Source: Microstegium vimineum
Lineage: Eukaryota > Streptophyta > Magnoliopsida > Poales > Poaceae
Direction of reading: 5' to 3'
Assembly (NCBI GenBank): GCA_022036555.1
Contig: CM039139.1
Coordinates: 21,142,981 to 21,206,980, forward strand
Length of the DNA: 64,000 nucleotides
Position 1 is the first letter of the stretch, and the number at the start of each line of letters is the position of its first letter. Below the pieces are notes generated by a model. That model saw nothing but the letters and a program-made list of their open reading frames with translations, searched no databases and was not told the DNA's origin. This document shows, piece by piece, positions 36,749 through 47,646 of the stretch. Both the position numbers and the translations under genes were made by a program.

Positions 36749-39700
36749 ATGGGCAAGATGGACTGCTTCTCCGGTCTGCTCAGCGGCAAGAGGAGGAAGG
36801 CATCCAAGGTTGGTGGCGGAATCAGACACGGCTTTCGCCACTGAATTTTTTGGCGGGGTTATTACTACTCATTAATTACTCACTAGTGACTTTGGACTTG
36901 TTCATCATTTCATCAATGGCAGGGTAAGAACAAGGGCGCTTACGCCAAGAAGGCGAGTGGCAATGATTGCCCCAACAAGGTGAAGCCGGTGGAGTTCATG
37001 GAGGACATGGCGGACACTGTTGCCGTCGACGACGACGACGTCAGCAGCAGCAGGTGCCGACACAGTGTGCCTGCGTCTGCATGCAACAACAGTAGGTTTG
37101 TCGTTCACGCAGCCGCCACCGCCGAGCTGGCGGGTCATGCTGCCAGTGGCGAGAACGGCGACAAGGCCGCCGCAGTTAAGATGGACTCGTCCCCCGTCTC
37201 CGCCGCCGCCGTTGGCTCCTCCGGTCACAGCAGCGACGGAACACGCGACGACGATGCCAAGAGCGCCGATCCGGACGACGGCGAACGCTCCAGCCTTGAC
37301 CGCGTGTCGCCAATGGTGGCGTCGCCGAAGCTGATGCGCTCCTGCTCCAACATCGAGACGACGAGGTCGGCCGTCGTCCCGGCGGCAGGGTCCGAGCTGC
37401 TGCCGGCGAAGTCGCGCTCCTACAACGACCTCAACACCCTGCCTCCCGGAAGGTCGACCGCCGCCCGCAGCGGCGCTGTGGACGCGAGCCCGACGGCGTC
37501 CTTCAGGACCTCGTGCTCCGCCGACCGCGTCATGCTCAAGAAGCGGTCGTCGAGACAGGTGCTCCCGTCGCGGAGCCGGAAGCTGTGGTGGCAGATGTTC
37601 CTCTGGAGCCACCGCAACATGCTCCGGCCGGGCGCGAGCGCGACCATGCCCGCGCTGCCGCTATCATCGCCGGGGAAAGAAGAAGAAGAAGGAGAAGGCG
37701 GTGCTAGCACGCACCAGCACGACGGGTACACGTCCGACACGCTGGGCGCGGTCACCGCGGACGCCAAGAACAAGGGCGTCGCCGTGGAGGCGGACCCGAT
37801 CCCGAGCCAGTGGGTCGCGTTCTCCTTCTCCGCCGAGGCCTCGCCGCTGGACCGGGTCAGCGCGTGGGTGAACAGCCTCGGGAACGGCTCGTTCCACGCC
37901 GTCGACGATGGCGATGCCACGGTCCACGGCGGCGGCCGCGCCTGTGGCCCGCGACCGCGGTGCTCTGAGATCGTGGAGCTGTCGACGGCGGCGGCCGGCG
38001 GCGGTAAGAGGCATCCGCCACAGGCGAAGCGGCGCGCGGCGGACGAGGCTGCCCAGGCGAGCGGCATCGTGCAGACGCTCAACACCTTCTCCACCGTCGC
38101 GCACATCGCCGGCATGGGGCTCAAGGCCGTCCCGACGATCGCGGCCTTCTCGACCCTCCGGGCCGTCAATCTGTCTGGAAACATGATTGGTAATTCCTGA
38201 TTGCAGATACTATTTTTTTTTCTTCTCTCTCTAGTCGTGTCGTGTAACAACATCTGTAGATGGTACGTACTGGTAGTAACTAACACGAGTAAAATTCGTT
38301 TTGTTACTTGACCCATTCAGATTCCATAATTGTCCGTCCTTGGCTTTTGCAGTTCAAATCAGCGCTGGATCGTTGCCGAAAGGCCTGCACTCGCTGGATC
38401 TATCGAGGAACAAGATTGCAATCATCGAGGGGCTGAGGGAGCTGACGAGGCTGCGGGTGCTCAACCTCAGCTACAACCGGATCTCACGGATCGGGCATGG
38501 TAAGCAAAGCAAGCACGTCCTTGATTGTCCTGGCAATGCCGCAGCATAACTTTTACTACTTGCCTGTACCCTGAATACGTGTCAGGTGAAAACAAACACA
38601 GTGCCTAGCCTACTTGGAGTTATTTGCACCGCACGAATATTGTTCAATGTCCATACATCAGCAGTAATGTGTGACACCCTGGGTGTTTGGCATTTAGATC
38701 TTCGACAGGTCCGTGGCTCGTGCTAAGCCATAGCATAGCATATCATAGCATGGTCCATGCCATACCACGCTGCAGGGCTAGGGTTCCTGCTAGACATACC
38801 ATGGGAAAAGGGTCCTGCGGTTTTAGCTCATTGTGACTGAACAGGCTCAGGATTTCATATGCGGCGTCTGCCGTCCGGACGTGTGGCCGTTTGGGTGGTA
38901 CGTACTGGTAATCAGAATTCAGAACGCCATTATGCATGTCGCCAGATAGGAATGGGGTGCCACATGCTTCAGGATATGTGATGCGGACATCTCGGGGCAT
39001 TTCGCATACAACTTTTTCTCTTTTCAGCCTTCGATCCCCGTGACACGCTTCGGCGCGTCCCATGTTACAATGCCTGTTGCCTGTCCAGAGTTCAGTCCTT
39101 TGGATTGGATTCCATTTCCAGGGGGTCTGTCCGTCCCAACTTTGATTGTTCCCAGAAACATACGTACGTACGTACTCCTCCTATGTGCAGCTGTGCATGA
39201 CTGTATGCCACGTCTGTCAGCTGGTCCAGCCGCTGCCCTGCCCCTTTTATGACCTCTGGCTCAGCCGCTCAGCTATGTTTGGCACCCGTTAGGACCTGCC
39301 CTCACGGTCCTTTCACTTGACACGTCTGAACTTTGCACATACGGTCGGAGTGTATACTACAGCAGCAGACGAATTCTAACGTGTGTGTTTGTGCTTGCTC
39401 CGTTTCAGGGCTGTCAAACTGCACGGCGATCAGGGAGCTGTACCTGGGCGGGAACAAGATCAGTGAAGTGGAAGGGCTTCACCGGCTGCTGAAGCTGGCC
39501 GTCCTGGACGTGAGTTTCAACAAGATCACGACGGCCAAGTCGCTGGGGCAGCTCGTGGCCAACTACGGCTCGCTGCGGGCGATCAACCTGCTGGGCAACC
39601 CGGTGCAGGCGAACACCGGCGACGACACGCTCCGCAAGGCCGTGTCGGGCCTGCTCCCGCGGATCGAGTACCTCAACAAGCAGGCCGTCAAGCCGCAGCG

Positions 39701-39875
39701 CGCAAGGGAGGTGGCCAAGGACAGCGTCGCGCAGGCGGCGCTCGGCAACGCCGCAAGCTGGAACTCGCGGAGGCGCCTCACGCGCCGCCTCAGCCAGACC
39801 CTCGGGTCGTCGGAAAGGGCCGGGGCAGGGACGGCAATGGTAGCCGCAGGGGCGGCAGCAGGAGCAGGTCCATGA
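36749..39875 (+). CDS. SDS22-like LRR protein (outer-arm dynein light chain 1-like), 3' end frameshifted
   Basis: Four exons join in frame to 646 residues as read: 36749-36808, 36923-38189, 38353-38499, 39409-39875. The N-terminal two-thirds is Ser/Ala-rich and disordered, with basic patches. From about residue 430 six leucine-rich repeats follow (LRAVNLSGNMI, LHSLDLSRNKI, LRVLNLSYNRI, IRELYLGGNKI, LAVLDVSFNKI, LRAINLLGNPV). These are of the SDS22/LC1 type that bind partner proteins. Plant relatives carry the name outer arm dynein light chain 1 although flowering plants lack such dyneins, so the name is not a function. At 39811-39813 the frame appears to lose one base. In the alternative frame a Ser/Arg tail (RSRSMTRPQTSS) typical of relatives continues past the stop at 39873-39875. 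A LINE follows at once. Confidence 0.85.
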
Positions 39876-39894
39876 CCAGGCCCCAGACCTCAAG

Positions 39895-40606
39895 CTTGCC
39901 AACATCACCAAAACCTTGACAAACAGATTGGTTCCTGTTGCTGGGAATGTGATAGGGAAAAATCAAACTGGGTTCATCAAAGGGAGAAACATTTTAGATG
40001 GAGTTATTGTGCTTCATGAAGTTTTACATGAGATGAGTAAGTCTAAAAAGAGGGGTCTCCTCCTTAAAATTGATTTTGAAAAGGCTTATGATAGAGTAAG
40101 TTGGCCTTTGCTAGAACAGATCATGATAGAGAAAGGGTTCCCTGTTAAGTGGATTTCTTGGGTTATGAAAACTGTGAAGGATGAGAAGGTGTGCATTAAT
40201 GTCAATGGAGAGAGAACTCAATATTTCAAAACTTTTAGGGGATTAAGACAAGGGGATCCTCTCTCTCCTTTACTTTTTAACTTGGTAGCCGATACCCTAA
40301 GGGTTCTTTTGGATAAAGTTGTTAATAAAGGTCATATCAAAGGTGTGCTTGGTGACTTGATCCCAGGGGGGATCTCTCATATCCATTATGCTCATGATAT
40401 AGTAATCATGGTTGATGGGTCTGAGTCCTCCATTAGAAACCTCAAGCTAGTTCTGTACTGTTTTGAATGGCTCTCAGAAAATTAACTATCATAAAAGTGA
40501 GGTCTTTGCTTTTGGGGTCTCTCAAAGTAAAAAAGAAAACATGGCCAATATGTTGAATTGTGTGCTAGGGTCTTTTCTTATGAAATATTTGGGTATCCCA
40601 GTGAGT
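39895..40606 (+). mobile_element. LINE reverse-transcriptase part, left of the nested LTR
   Basis: One open frame to 40485 carries the RT core of a plant L1-type LINE: TGFIKGRNILDGVIVLHEVL, then KIDFEKAYDRVSW, then FRGLRQGDPLSPLLFNLVAD. The catalytic YADD box reads YAHD (40387-40398), so the enzyme is inactive. A small deletion near 40479 shifts the frame; the next part reads INYHKSEVFAFG and runs to MKYLGIPV, where the solo LTR interrupts it. The endonuclease half is missing, so the copy is 5'-truncated. The left border with the LRR gene lies at about 39890-39905. Confidence 0.88.
40602..40606 (+). repeat. Target-site copy, left of solo LTR
   Basis: TGAGT directly before the TG end of the LTR corresponds to TGATT after its CA end, with one mismatch. 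Removing the LTR and one copy restores a continuous LINE frame reading P-V-I-D-K-H-L. Confidence 0.7.
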
Positions 40607-43600
40607 TGTAACAAAACCGTCCGAATTATAAGAGATTAAGTACTAAAGTATCCGAATTAACTGCCACTAACGAGCACTTGAGCTCATATAATCCCGGTAG
40701 TCCGTGAAATCTCGAAGGATTTCAAACATTTCCACAATACAACCAAGATCGAGATAGTTCAGTAGCATCATTCACACGATATAAAGTCCAACATAATAAA
40801 ATAGTATCGGAGTGCGAAGACTCAACAGTTATTACAATCCATAGTTCGAATTGAAATAGAAGCGAAAGTCTTTTAAACACGATCATCTCCAAAGTAGTTC
40901 TTAATAATGTGCCAGACTAGGGACATATCCCACAACAGCAAAAGAAGAGTCTGGAAGTGACCAAGCCCATGGTCTAGAAGTCGTCCCCAACAGGGTAGAG
41001 ACAGTTAACACAATAACCATGCAGGAGTTGACCATCTGCAAAACAACATGGGATAAAACCCTGAGTACAAGAAGGTACTTAGCGAGACTTACCCGCCATA
41101 AATGAAAATAAAGACTCCAAGAAGTATGAAAGCTTTTGGTAGTGTAGCTGACTCTTTTGCGGAAAAGCATGCGACTAACCTTTCAAGTTTTAGTAAAGAT
41201 ATAACAACAAGCTTTTAGTAATATTACCTGTCATCTACATTAGCCACTAGTCTATATCAAGCATGTTGGGATTAAGCATACAAGAGATCCATCATGATTC
41301 CAGGCTTTCCACAAACCGGATTACCATCATTAGTTCCATAGTCGTGTAAATGTTGTCATTGCCCTAGTCAAGTGCTCTCTAACCAGGAGCGATGGCGATT
41401 CGAATCGGATTCCTACTCAGCTGAGGGGGTATTCCCTACACAAACCACACTCACAAGCCACGTGAGTTACAGGTCACCGGAGACACTATTCGGGTAAAGT
41501 CGCGGGATGAACAGGGACCACCGACACCCAAGGGCCGCCCGAAAGCCAGCAGCTGTGAAGGTCTTAGATCGCGCCCCTGTGTCCGAACCCCGCCTCGCAC
41601 CAGCACGATGCGTCACGATCCAAACCCGGCCCGAATAGTGTACCGGCTTCACGGTCGGAACGAGTTATCCTTCCAGTTAAGTGCAGGGCATGCGTTCAAC
41701 ATGACCAGAGGGACGACAACACGAACAGTCCTTAGTTGACACGGTCAAGTCACCCCGATCCAAAGTATAGGGAGTTTCCCACCGATCTTAGTTCCATTAA
41801 CCATTCCGGCTATCATTCCGAGACAACCCAGATCACATGATGAGGATATATCCTATATCTCGCGGGTAATGAAATCACCCGACTTCTACCGAACTAAGCC
41901 AACTAAGCATGACTGCCACGATCGAACTTTGGGTAACAAGGTCAGTATAGAAAAGATAAAAAGGTAACATGCATCAGTAGTTGCATCCAACTCCTATACT
42001 TAGTGCATCAATGAAGTGCGAATAATAAATGTTAGACTTTTGCAAACCGGGAGAATGCTTCGGGGCTTGCCTTGCTCAAAGATGCTGGCGACGTGGTTCG
42101 GGCACTCCTGCAGCTGGTCCTCCTCACCGAGCTCTTCGGGCTGCACCTCCTGAGTGGCTGGCTCCTGCTCCTGCGTCACGTTCTCCGGGTTCTCGTCCTG
42201 CGATCCTGTATGATGCGATGCGAGCACATGTAAGCGCGTATGATGCCATGAGAACATGATGGGATGATATGTATGCGGAGTGCTGCAGGTAACACTTAAT
42301 AACTGATCAACCACTTAACAACTTAAGCATGCAAAGTTACATTAATATCACTTTCTAATAAGATAGAATATCTCTTGCAAATAAGTTGTACATTGAAAAG
42401 CATCAAACAGTTTAGCACGCATTTTTATTTAGTACTACTAAATACCAGAATACCTCAAAAAAAGTATCAAATATTTATATTGCATAAAACAATTATTAAA
42501 ATTCATTAACCTAGTTGTTTATCACATTTTAAACCCTACACAGATTTGCTAAACAGAACATAGGATATTTCCTATTTTTCATAGATAGATATTTGCTACA
42601 GAAACCTAACAAAACAAGTTTCACATTTTTCAGAGCTATAAATAATTAATTATGCATTTTCCAAGTTTCAGCCTTAAACAAGATTAAATAAATCTACATA
42701 TAAAATTCATCCAATAAATCATGTAAAATACACCAAACTGTAGATCTAGACAAAATAAACCTAACAAAACAAGTTTGGCATTTTTAGCATTTTTCTGTGA
42801 TTTGATATGCATTTTACAAGATTTAACCGAATAAAAAGGAAAACATTTTCTTTTCGGATTAACCCTAAAACACTACGCGCACCCGAAAAGTGAACACACG
42901 CACGCACACAGCGACCGACAGGTGGGGCCTCGGGCCCACGCGTCAGCCGCACACACACAGGTGCACACGGCGGCGGCGCTGCTCGTCGCCGACGAGGTCT
43001 CCGGCGACGGGGAGGGTAGCACCGGCTTCACCTTCGCAAGGCGGAGTCGATGGCGGCCTCGGCTGGGCGAGCGCATGCCCGGGCGAGCTCCTCGCCGGCC
43101 ATGGCGGCACGACGACGACGGCGCAGGGCAACGACGCGGCTCTAGCCGCGACGCAGTGCAGGAAGCGACAGTTGAGAACCGCGAGCTCACCACGGAACTC
43201 GCCGAGCACCGAACGGAGACGGGGAAGGGGAAGGCAGCGCGGAACGGCGCGAAGCGCGCAGAGCAGAGCTCCGGCGGCCGTGGCGCGGCGGCGCGCGATT
43301 GGCGCCGGGCAAAGCCTTACCGAGGAGGTTGAGTGGCGTCGCGGATGCGGGAAGGCGAGGCGGAGCTCGAGCGCGCGCGGGGGTCGACGACGTGGAGCGA
43401 AGTGGCGAGAACGGCGCGGCTGCCGGCGCTGGAGCCGACGGCGGCACGTGCGGCTCGCTGCTGCGCTGCTGCTGCGGCTGGGCGAGGGCGAGAGAGGGCG
43501 AGAGCAGGGAGACAGAATGGAGGGAGGGAGGACCGGGGCGCGTCCGCCTTCGGACCAAGACGCGGCTCGGCCAGAGCTCGGCGTCCACGCGGCCGTCGTC

Positions 43601-44197
43601 GGCGAGCATGGCGGCCACGCAGCGGGCGACATCTACGCGCGGTCGGCGCAGGCGCGGCGCGCGGGGCGCCGGCGCGGCTCAGGCCGGCTTCGGCCAGTGG
43701 GCCGAATGGTTGGCGCCGGCCCACCAGGTAAGTTTTCCTTTTTTCCATTTTCGTTTTTCTGTTTTATTTTTTTCCAAATTTATTTCAAACCACAATTTGA
43801 TCAATTTCAAATGTTTTTCATGTTTTGGTGCAAAAACAAAAGTTGTTCAGGATTTTAAACTGCACAAAAATCTTTAAACCACAAGATCAAATTGGGTTTA
43901 CTTTTTAAACTAGGAGATTAAACTCAAATTAAAGGCTAAAGGATTATTAATTTAATTAAAGCTAAATTGATTCAAATTTCAGGATTTAAACTTAATTTCA
44001 TGCTTCAACTAATGCATGACATTCCAGGTTGCAACTAACATGATGGTTCAAGATTTAAACATATTGAAACAAACAGGAATCAAGCAAAAGTAAATAACAC
44101 ATGAAATGACGATGCTATGCATGTATGCTTCATGAGATGAATGCTTTTAGGGTTAATTAAGAACGGTTTAATTATGCTTAACACTTGAGGTGTTACA
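40607..44197 (-). mobile_element. Solo LTR, Ty3/gypsy (Tekay/Del-like), nested in the LINE
   Basis: The 3591-bp insert starts TGTAACAAAACCG and ends GAGGTGTTACA, with TG...CA termini and an almost perfect 5-bp target duplication. In minus orientation its start reads TGTAACACCTCAAGTGTTAA, as in large grass gypsy LTRs of the Tekay/Del group. No gag, protease, RT or integrase frame is present, so it is a solo LTR left by recombination. A GC-rich block (42890-43735) is probably the LTR promoter region, and the rest is AT-rich. A 104-residue acidic frame lies at 42000-42314 on the sense (minus) strand. The family assignment rests on end sequence and size only. Confidence 0.8.
42890..43735. other. 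GC-rich block within the solo LTR
   Basis: This 0.85-kb block is strongly GC-rich between AT-rich flanks. It has long overlapping open frames on both strands, made mostly of Arg, Ala, Gly, Pro and Ser. None has a recognisable domain. Open frames of this kind arise from lack of AT-rich stops, so no gene is called. Confidence 0.6.
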
Positions 44198-45699
44198 TGA
44201 TTGACAAACACTTGGCTATGGGGGCTTTTGATTCCATTGTCCAGAAATTGAATAAACGGCTTGATCCTTGGAGGGGTAAGTTTCTTACCTCGTGAGGGAG
44301 ACAAATTCTCACAAACTCTTGCTTATCTAGTATTCGTTTGTACTGCATGGGTTTTTACTGGTTACAAGATGGTGTCCACAGGAAAATGGATAGCATTAGA
44401 GCCAAGTTTTTATGGCAAGGGACTGAGAAGTTTAGGTATCACATGGCCAAATGGGATATGGTCTCTAGACCAAAAGACCAAGGGGGGTTGGGGATCATTA
44501 ACACCAGAATTATGAATGATTGCTTGATAGTGAAATGGATTTGGAAATTTTTTTGTGAACCTGATGATCTTTGGTTTAGACTAATCAAGGCAAAATACCT
44601 AGGGGATGGGAGTTTTTTTTATTCAAATATCAAAGGGAGTTCCCAGTTTTGGAAAGGTCTACACCAATTGAAACATTTGCTCAAATGGAGGGCTATTTTT
44701 CAAGTTAAGAATGGTAATTTTTGTAGAATGTGGCAAGACTGTTGGTTGCTGGATGTCCCCCTGAGAATTGCTTATAAGGAGCTTTATTGTTTGGTCAGAG
44801 AACCTTTCTGCACTGTTAGTGATTGCTGGACTGAGGGGGTTTGGGAGGTAGACTTTAAAAGATCTTTATCAGTTCAGGAATTCAATTCTTGGCTGGAGCT
44901 AAGAGATATCCTACAAAAGAAAAATTTAAATTCTGAGATAAATGATTCTGTGAATTGGGCCTCAGAAAAGAAAGGACAGTTCTCTTCTAAATCCCTTTAT
45001 AGATTCTTAACTGACAGAGGGGTCTTTAGCAAGGTTGCTAAATGTATCTGGAAATGCAAGACTCCATTAAAAATCAAGTTCTTCCTCTGGCAGTCCTTTA
45101 ACACCAAGCTTTAGGTTGCTAAAAATTTAATTAAACGAGGATGGAGAGGCTCTGAACGTTGTTGTCTTTGTGGTTGTATTGAGTCTGTGGAGCATTTGTT
45201 TTTCGGTTGTCACTTATCTAGATTGATCTGGGGAATGATCAAGGATAACTTCCATTTGAATTGGATTCCTTCCAGTTTAGATGACCTCAGTTGTGTTTGG
45301 CTGGGCAAGGGGCCTCTGTCAAGCAGCTTGGTGATGTTTTTCTTTGCAGGTTTTATGTGGTCCCTATGGATTATGAGGAACAAGATGGCCATTGAGAAGT
45401 GCTTCTCCAAAGCTCCAACTGATGTTATGTACATGGCTGTGTCATTGATGCAGAAATGGAGCATTCTACTTAAGGAGAAGGATAAGGAGTGCATTGATCA
45501 AGTTTTAAGCAAGATCTTGGACTGGCTGAAGAACTTCTGTCCTAATTCTATCTTGCAATCGGATGTATCTGAACTTTAGGACCAGTCCTTCAGCTTTCTG
45601 TTTAGCTTTGTATCGGTAACTGGTAACCCCAGGTTACAAAAATTCTGTATCTGCTATCGTTTGGCTTTATAAAAGCAGAGTGATCTCGTTTAAAAAAAA
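44198..45699 (+). mobile_element. LINE 3' part, right of the nested LTR
   Basis: The ORF2 frame resumes with DKHLAMGAFDSIVQKLNKRL and continues through KWDMVSRPKDQGGLGIINTR to the zf-RVT region near the C-terminus (RCCLCGCIESVEHLFFGCHL), then a stop at 45577-45579. At least two in-frame stops are present, a TGA near 44293 and a TAG at 45112-45114, so it is a pseudo-ORF. The 3' tail ends with ggctttataaaagcagagtg and an A run at 45692-45699. The RNase-like middle and zinc-knuckle order is that of plant L1 elements. Confidence 0.88.
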
Positions 45700-46114
45700 C
45701 GTGAAGAAAAGCGGTGTTCGTCTTGAATGAACAAGGAGAAGAAACAACTCTAGGCGTTTAAACTGTAATGTTGTGATGAGCTCGACTGCTAGCTCTAGTT
45801 AGCAATGTCAATTTATCTTTGTAGCTTCTAGTAGTAGTACCGTCGTCTCAAATGAAAAAATTGTTCAGCGGCAACCATGTGATTACTTTGATCTTGCTTT
45901 TTCAGACTAAGAATTACGAGTTTGAATTGAACCCGTGAACATAGCAGCAAACATTAACCAAAAAAATTGTGATGATGATGAACCCAGAAGCAAACATTAA
46001 ATTAACCAAAAATAGGGAAAAGAGTTTGAATTGAACGCAGAAGCAAACATTAAATTAACCAGAAAAACATAAAGAAAAAAATCAGAAGCAAACTTTAAAG
46101 TAACAAAAAATAAA
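45700..46114. other. DNA after the LINE, with short degenerate A-rich repeats
   Basis: The bases after the LINE tail may be the displaced 3' end of the LRR gene, but no target duplication is recognised. At 45940-46100 a unit like agaagcaaacattaaattaa occurs three to four times with variation. No gene is supported. Confidence 0.5.
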
Positions 46115-46200
46115 TCCGACCTGCCGGATTCGAACCAGCGACCTAAGGATTAATCTGCAGACACTACAGTCCTCCGCTCTACCAACTGAGCTAAGGTCGG
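46115..46200 (-). tRNA. tRNA-Tyr (GTA anticodon) with intron
   Basis: On the minus strand the cloverleaf is complete. The acceptor stem CCGACCT pairs with AGGTCGG, and the D arm is GCTC-AGTTGGTA-GAGC. The anticodon arm is GAGGA with loop CTGTAG...A and TCCTT, and the T arm is GCTGG-TTCGAAT-CCGGC. The discriminator base is A at 46115. A 13-base intron (TGTCTGCAGATTA) follows one base after the anticodon, the standard position in nuclear tRNA genes; all plant tRNA-Tyr genes carry one. The mature molecule is 73 bases. The B box (GGTTCGAATCC) is intact, so it is probably transcribed by Pol III. Confidence 0.95.
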
Positions 46201-47646
46201 GTTTTGTTTTTTAAAACAAGTTAAATATACTTGACTTTAAAATAGAAAAGAATCACCATGCTCAATATTCAGCCAGATTTAGAATGTGTCTTGTTGCGTA
46301 TATTAGCCTAACGAAGAGCCAAAAACAAATCGTAAAGGCTTTGTGGTGGACTTAGTGAGCCCATGTACTTGTAGGTTGCATCATTTTTTTGGGTTTCTTA
46401 GAGCAAGGTTAATAATATAACTGATTTATTAGTTATAGAAATCTTACATACTAGTACCTTTCAATTTGTTTATATAATAGTAAACTCTTCAATTCTAATA
46501 TATAGTTTATTCATTTTTTTATAGTGTCTTGATTTTTGTGTTTAAACTGACTATAAGCTTATAGTCTGTTTATCCTATTTCTCCTCTTATATTTTCTTTA
46601 CGTCAACATTATCTCAGCATTCAGTGTTTTTAGCCGGCTATTATACTGGCTGTTAGTCTGTTTACGGTCGCCACTCGCTGCCGTCTACCAAACACAGTAG
46701 CAGTTTTGATAAAAAAAAAATGGAAAACAAACAGACAAAAGGTAGACGATGGTACCGAGAGTCAAATTTCTTGTGCGGTCTAGCCAAGCACGACTCCTAC
46801 ATCGAGGCACTCACGCTTGCTACTACAGGTTTGCTCTTTAGTTTTTGCTGAAAGCTAACTGCGCATGGATTTCTTTTTTTTAAAAAAAAAAAAGCCACAA
46901 TCGGGTCGAAAGAATCATTACGGCGTGTTACGATCAGCTTCAGTCTCTAATCCTGAACGACTGCCTGTGCTTTGTAGTATTATTTGCTCTTGCAAGGTGC
47001 TACTACCTCCGTTGCAAAATAATCTAATTCTATAACAGTTTCATGTTTGACTAATTATAGATTAAAAAATATAAATAATTTATATTGAATAAATATTATT
47101 AGATTAAAAATGTACTTTTGTAATAAATTAATTTAAAGTTATAGATGTAAATGGTACTCCCTCCGTCCCAAATAATATAACATTGTTAAACATGTATATT
47201 ATAAATAAATTTGGTCAAATATAAAACAATTTAAACATGTACTTATATTATAATTATATACTTTTTAGGACAGAGTTACTAGTTTCCCCCCTTGCATCCA
47301 CACATCACACACGCATGAAAAAGTTTCACCATTAGTAGCTTAGCAGCGTCCATTGCTGGTAGAACTAGAATGGCTCCAGTTCGGTGAGACCACAGACACA
47401 CAAAAAAGGTTGAGTCAGGGATACTTTCGTCAAGACCGACCGGTGTCGTGTCGCCTGCTTTCAAAAATCATACACCAACCAACTAAAAAAGCGGGCACGA
47501 GCACGCGCACACGCATCCCGGCACGGCAGTCCCCTTCCACTAGCGCAGCTGCCTCTTCTTCTCTTCTCTCCTTCGCGACCCCCGAAGGAAGCCGGAGCAG
47601 AGCAGAGAGCGCCACTAGCCAGCCCGCCACCGGCGCCGAGGGAGGC
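46201..47646. other. Interval between tRNA-Tyr and the Rab gene
   Basis: This holds MITE-like sequence at about 46398-46660 (agagcaaggttaataata on the left, ggctattatactggctgtta on the right) and one or two Stowaway-like elements close to the Rab gene (47003-47155 and 47157-47276). No protein gene is supported. 47480-47646 is the GC-rich 5' leader of the Rab gene. Confidence 0.5.
47157..47276. mobile_element. Stowaway-like MITE in the Rab promoter region
   Basis: TA-CTCCCTCCGTCCCAAATAAT marks the left end, and the right end is eroded (tttttaggacagagttact). A related left half (tacctccgttgcaaaataat) lies directly upstream from about 47007. The element lies about 370 bp before the Rab start codon. 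Confidence 0.6.

Noticed and set aside
36905..38316. Long minus-strand frames (235 and 298 codons) opposite the LRR exon 2
   Set aside because: They are antisense shadows of GC-rich coding DNA; the plus strand has proper splice sites and LRR motifs.
38668..38700. TGTGACACCCTGGGTGTTTGG, resembling the start of a gypsy LTR, in LRR intron 3
   Set aside because: Only the first 20 or so bases look like an LTR end; no second end or target duplication was seen nearby.
42890..43877. Frames of 130-320 codons on both strands in the LTR
   Set aside because: Overlapping frames with Arg/Ala/Gly-rich content and no domain; expected from high GC without selection.
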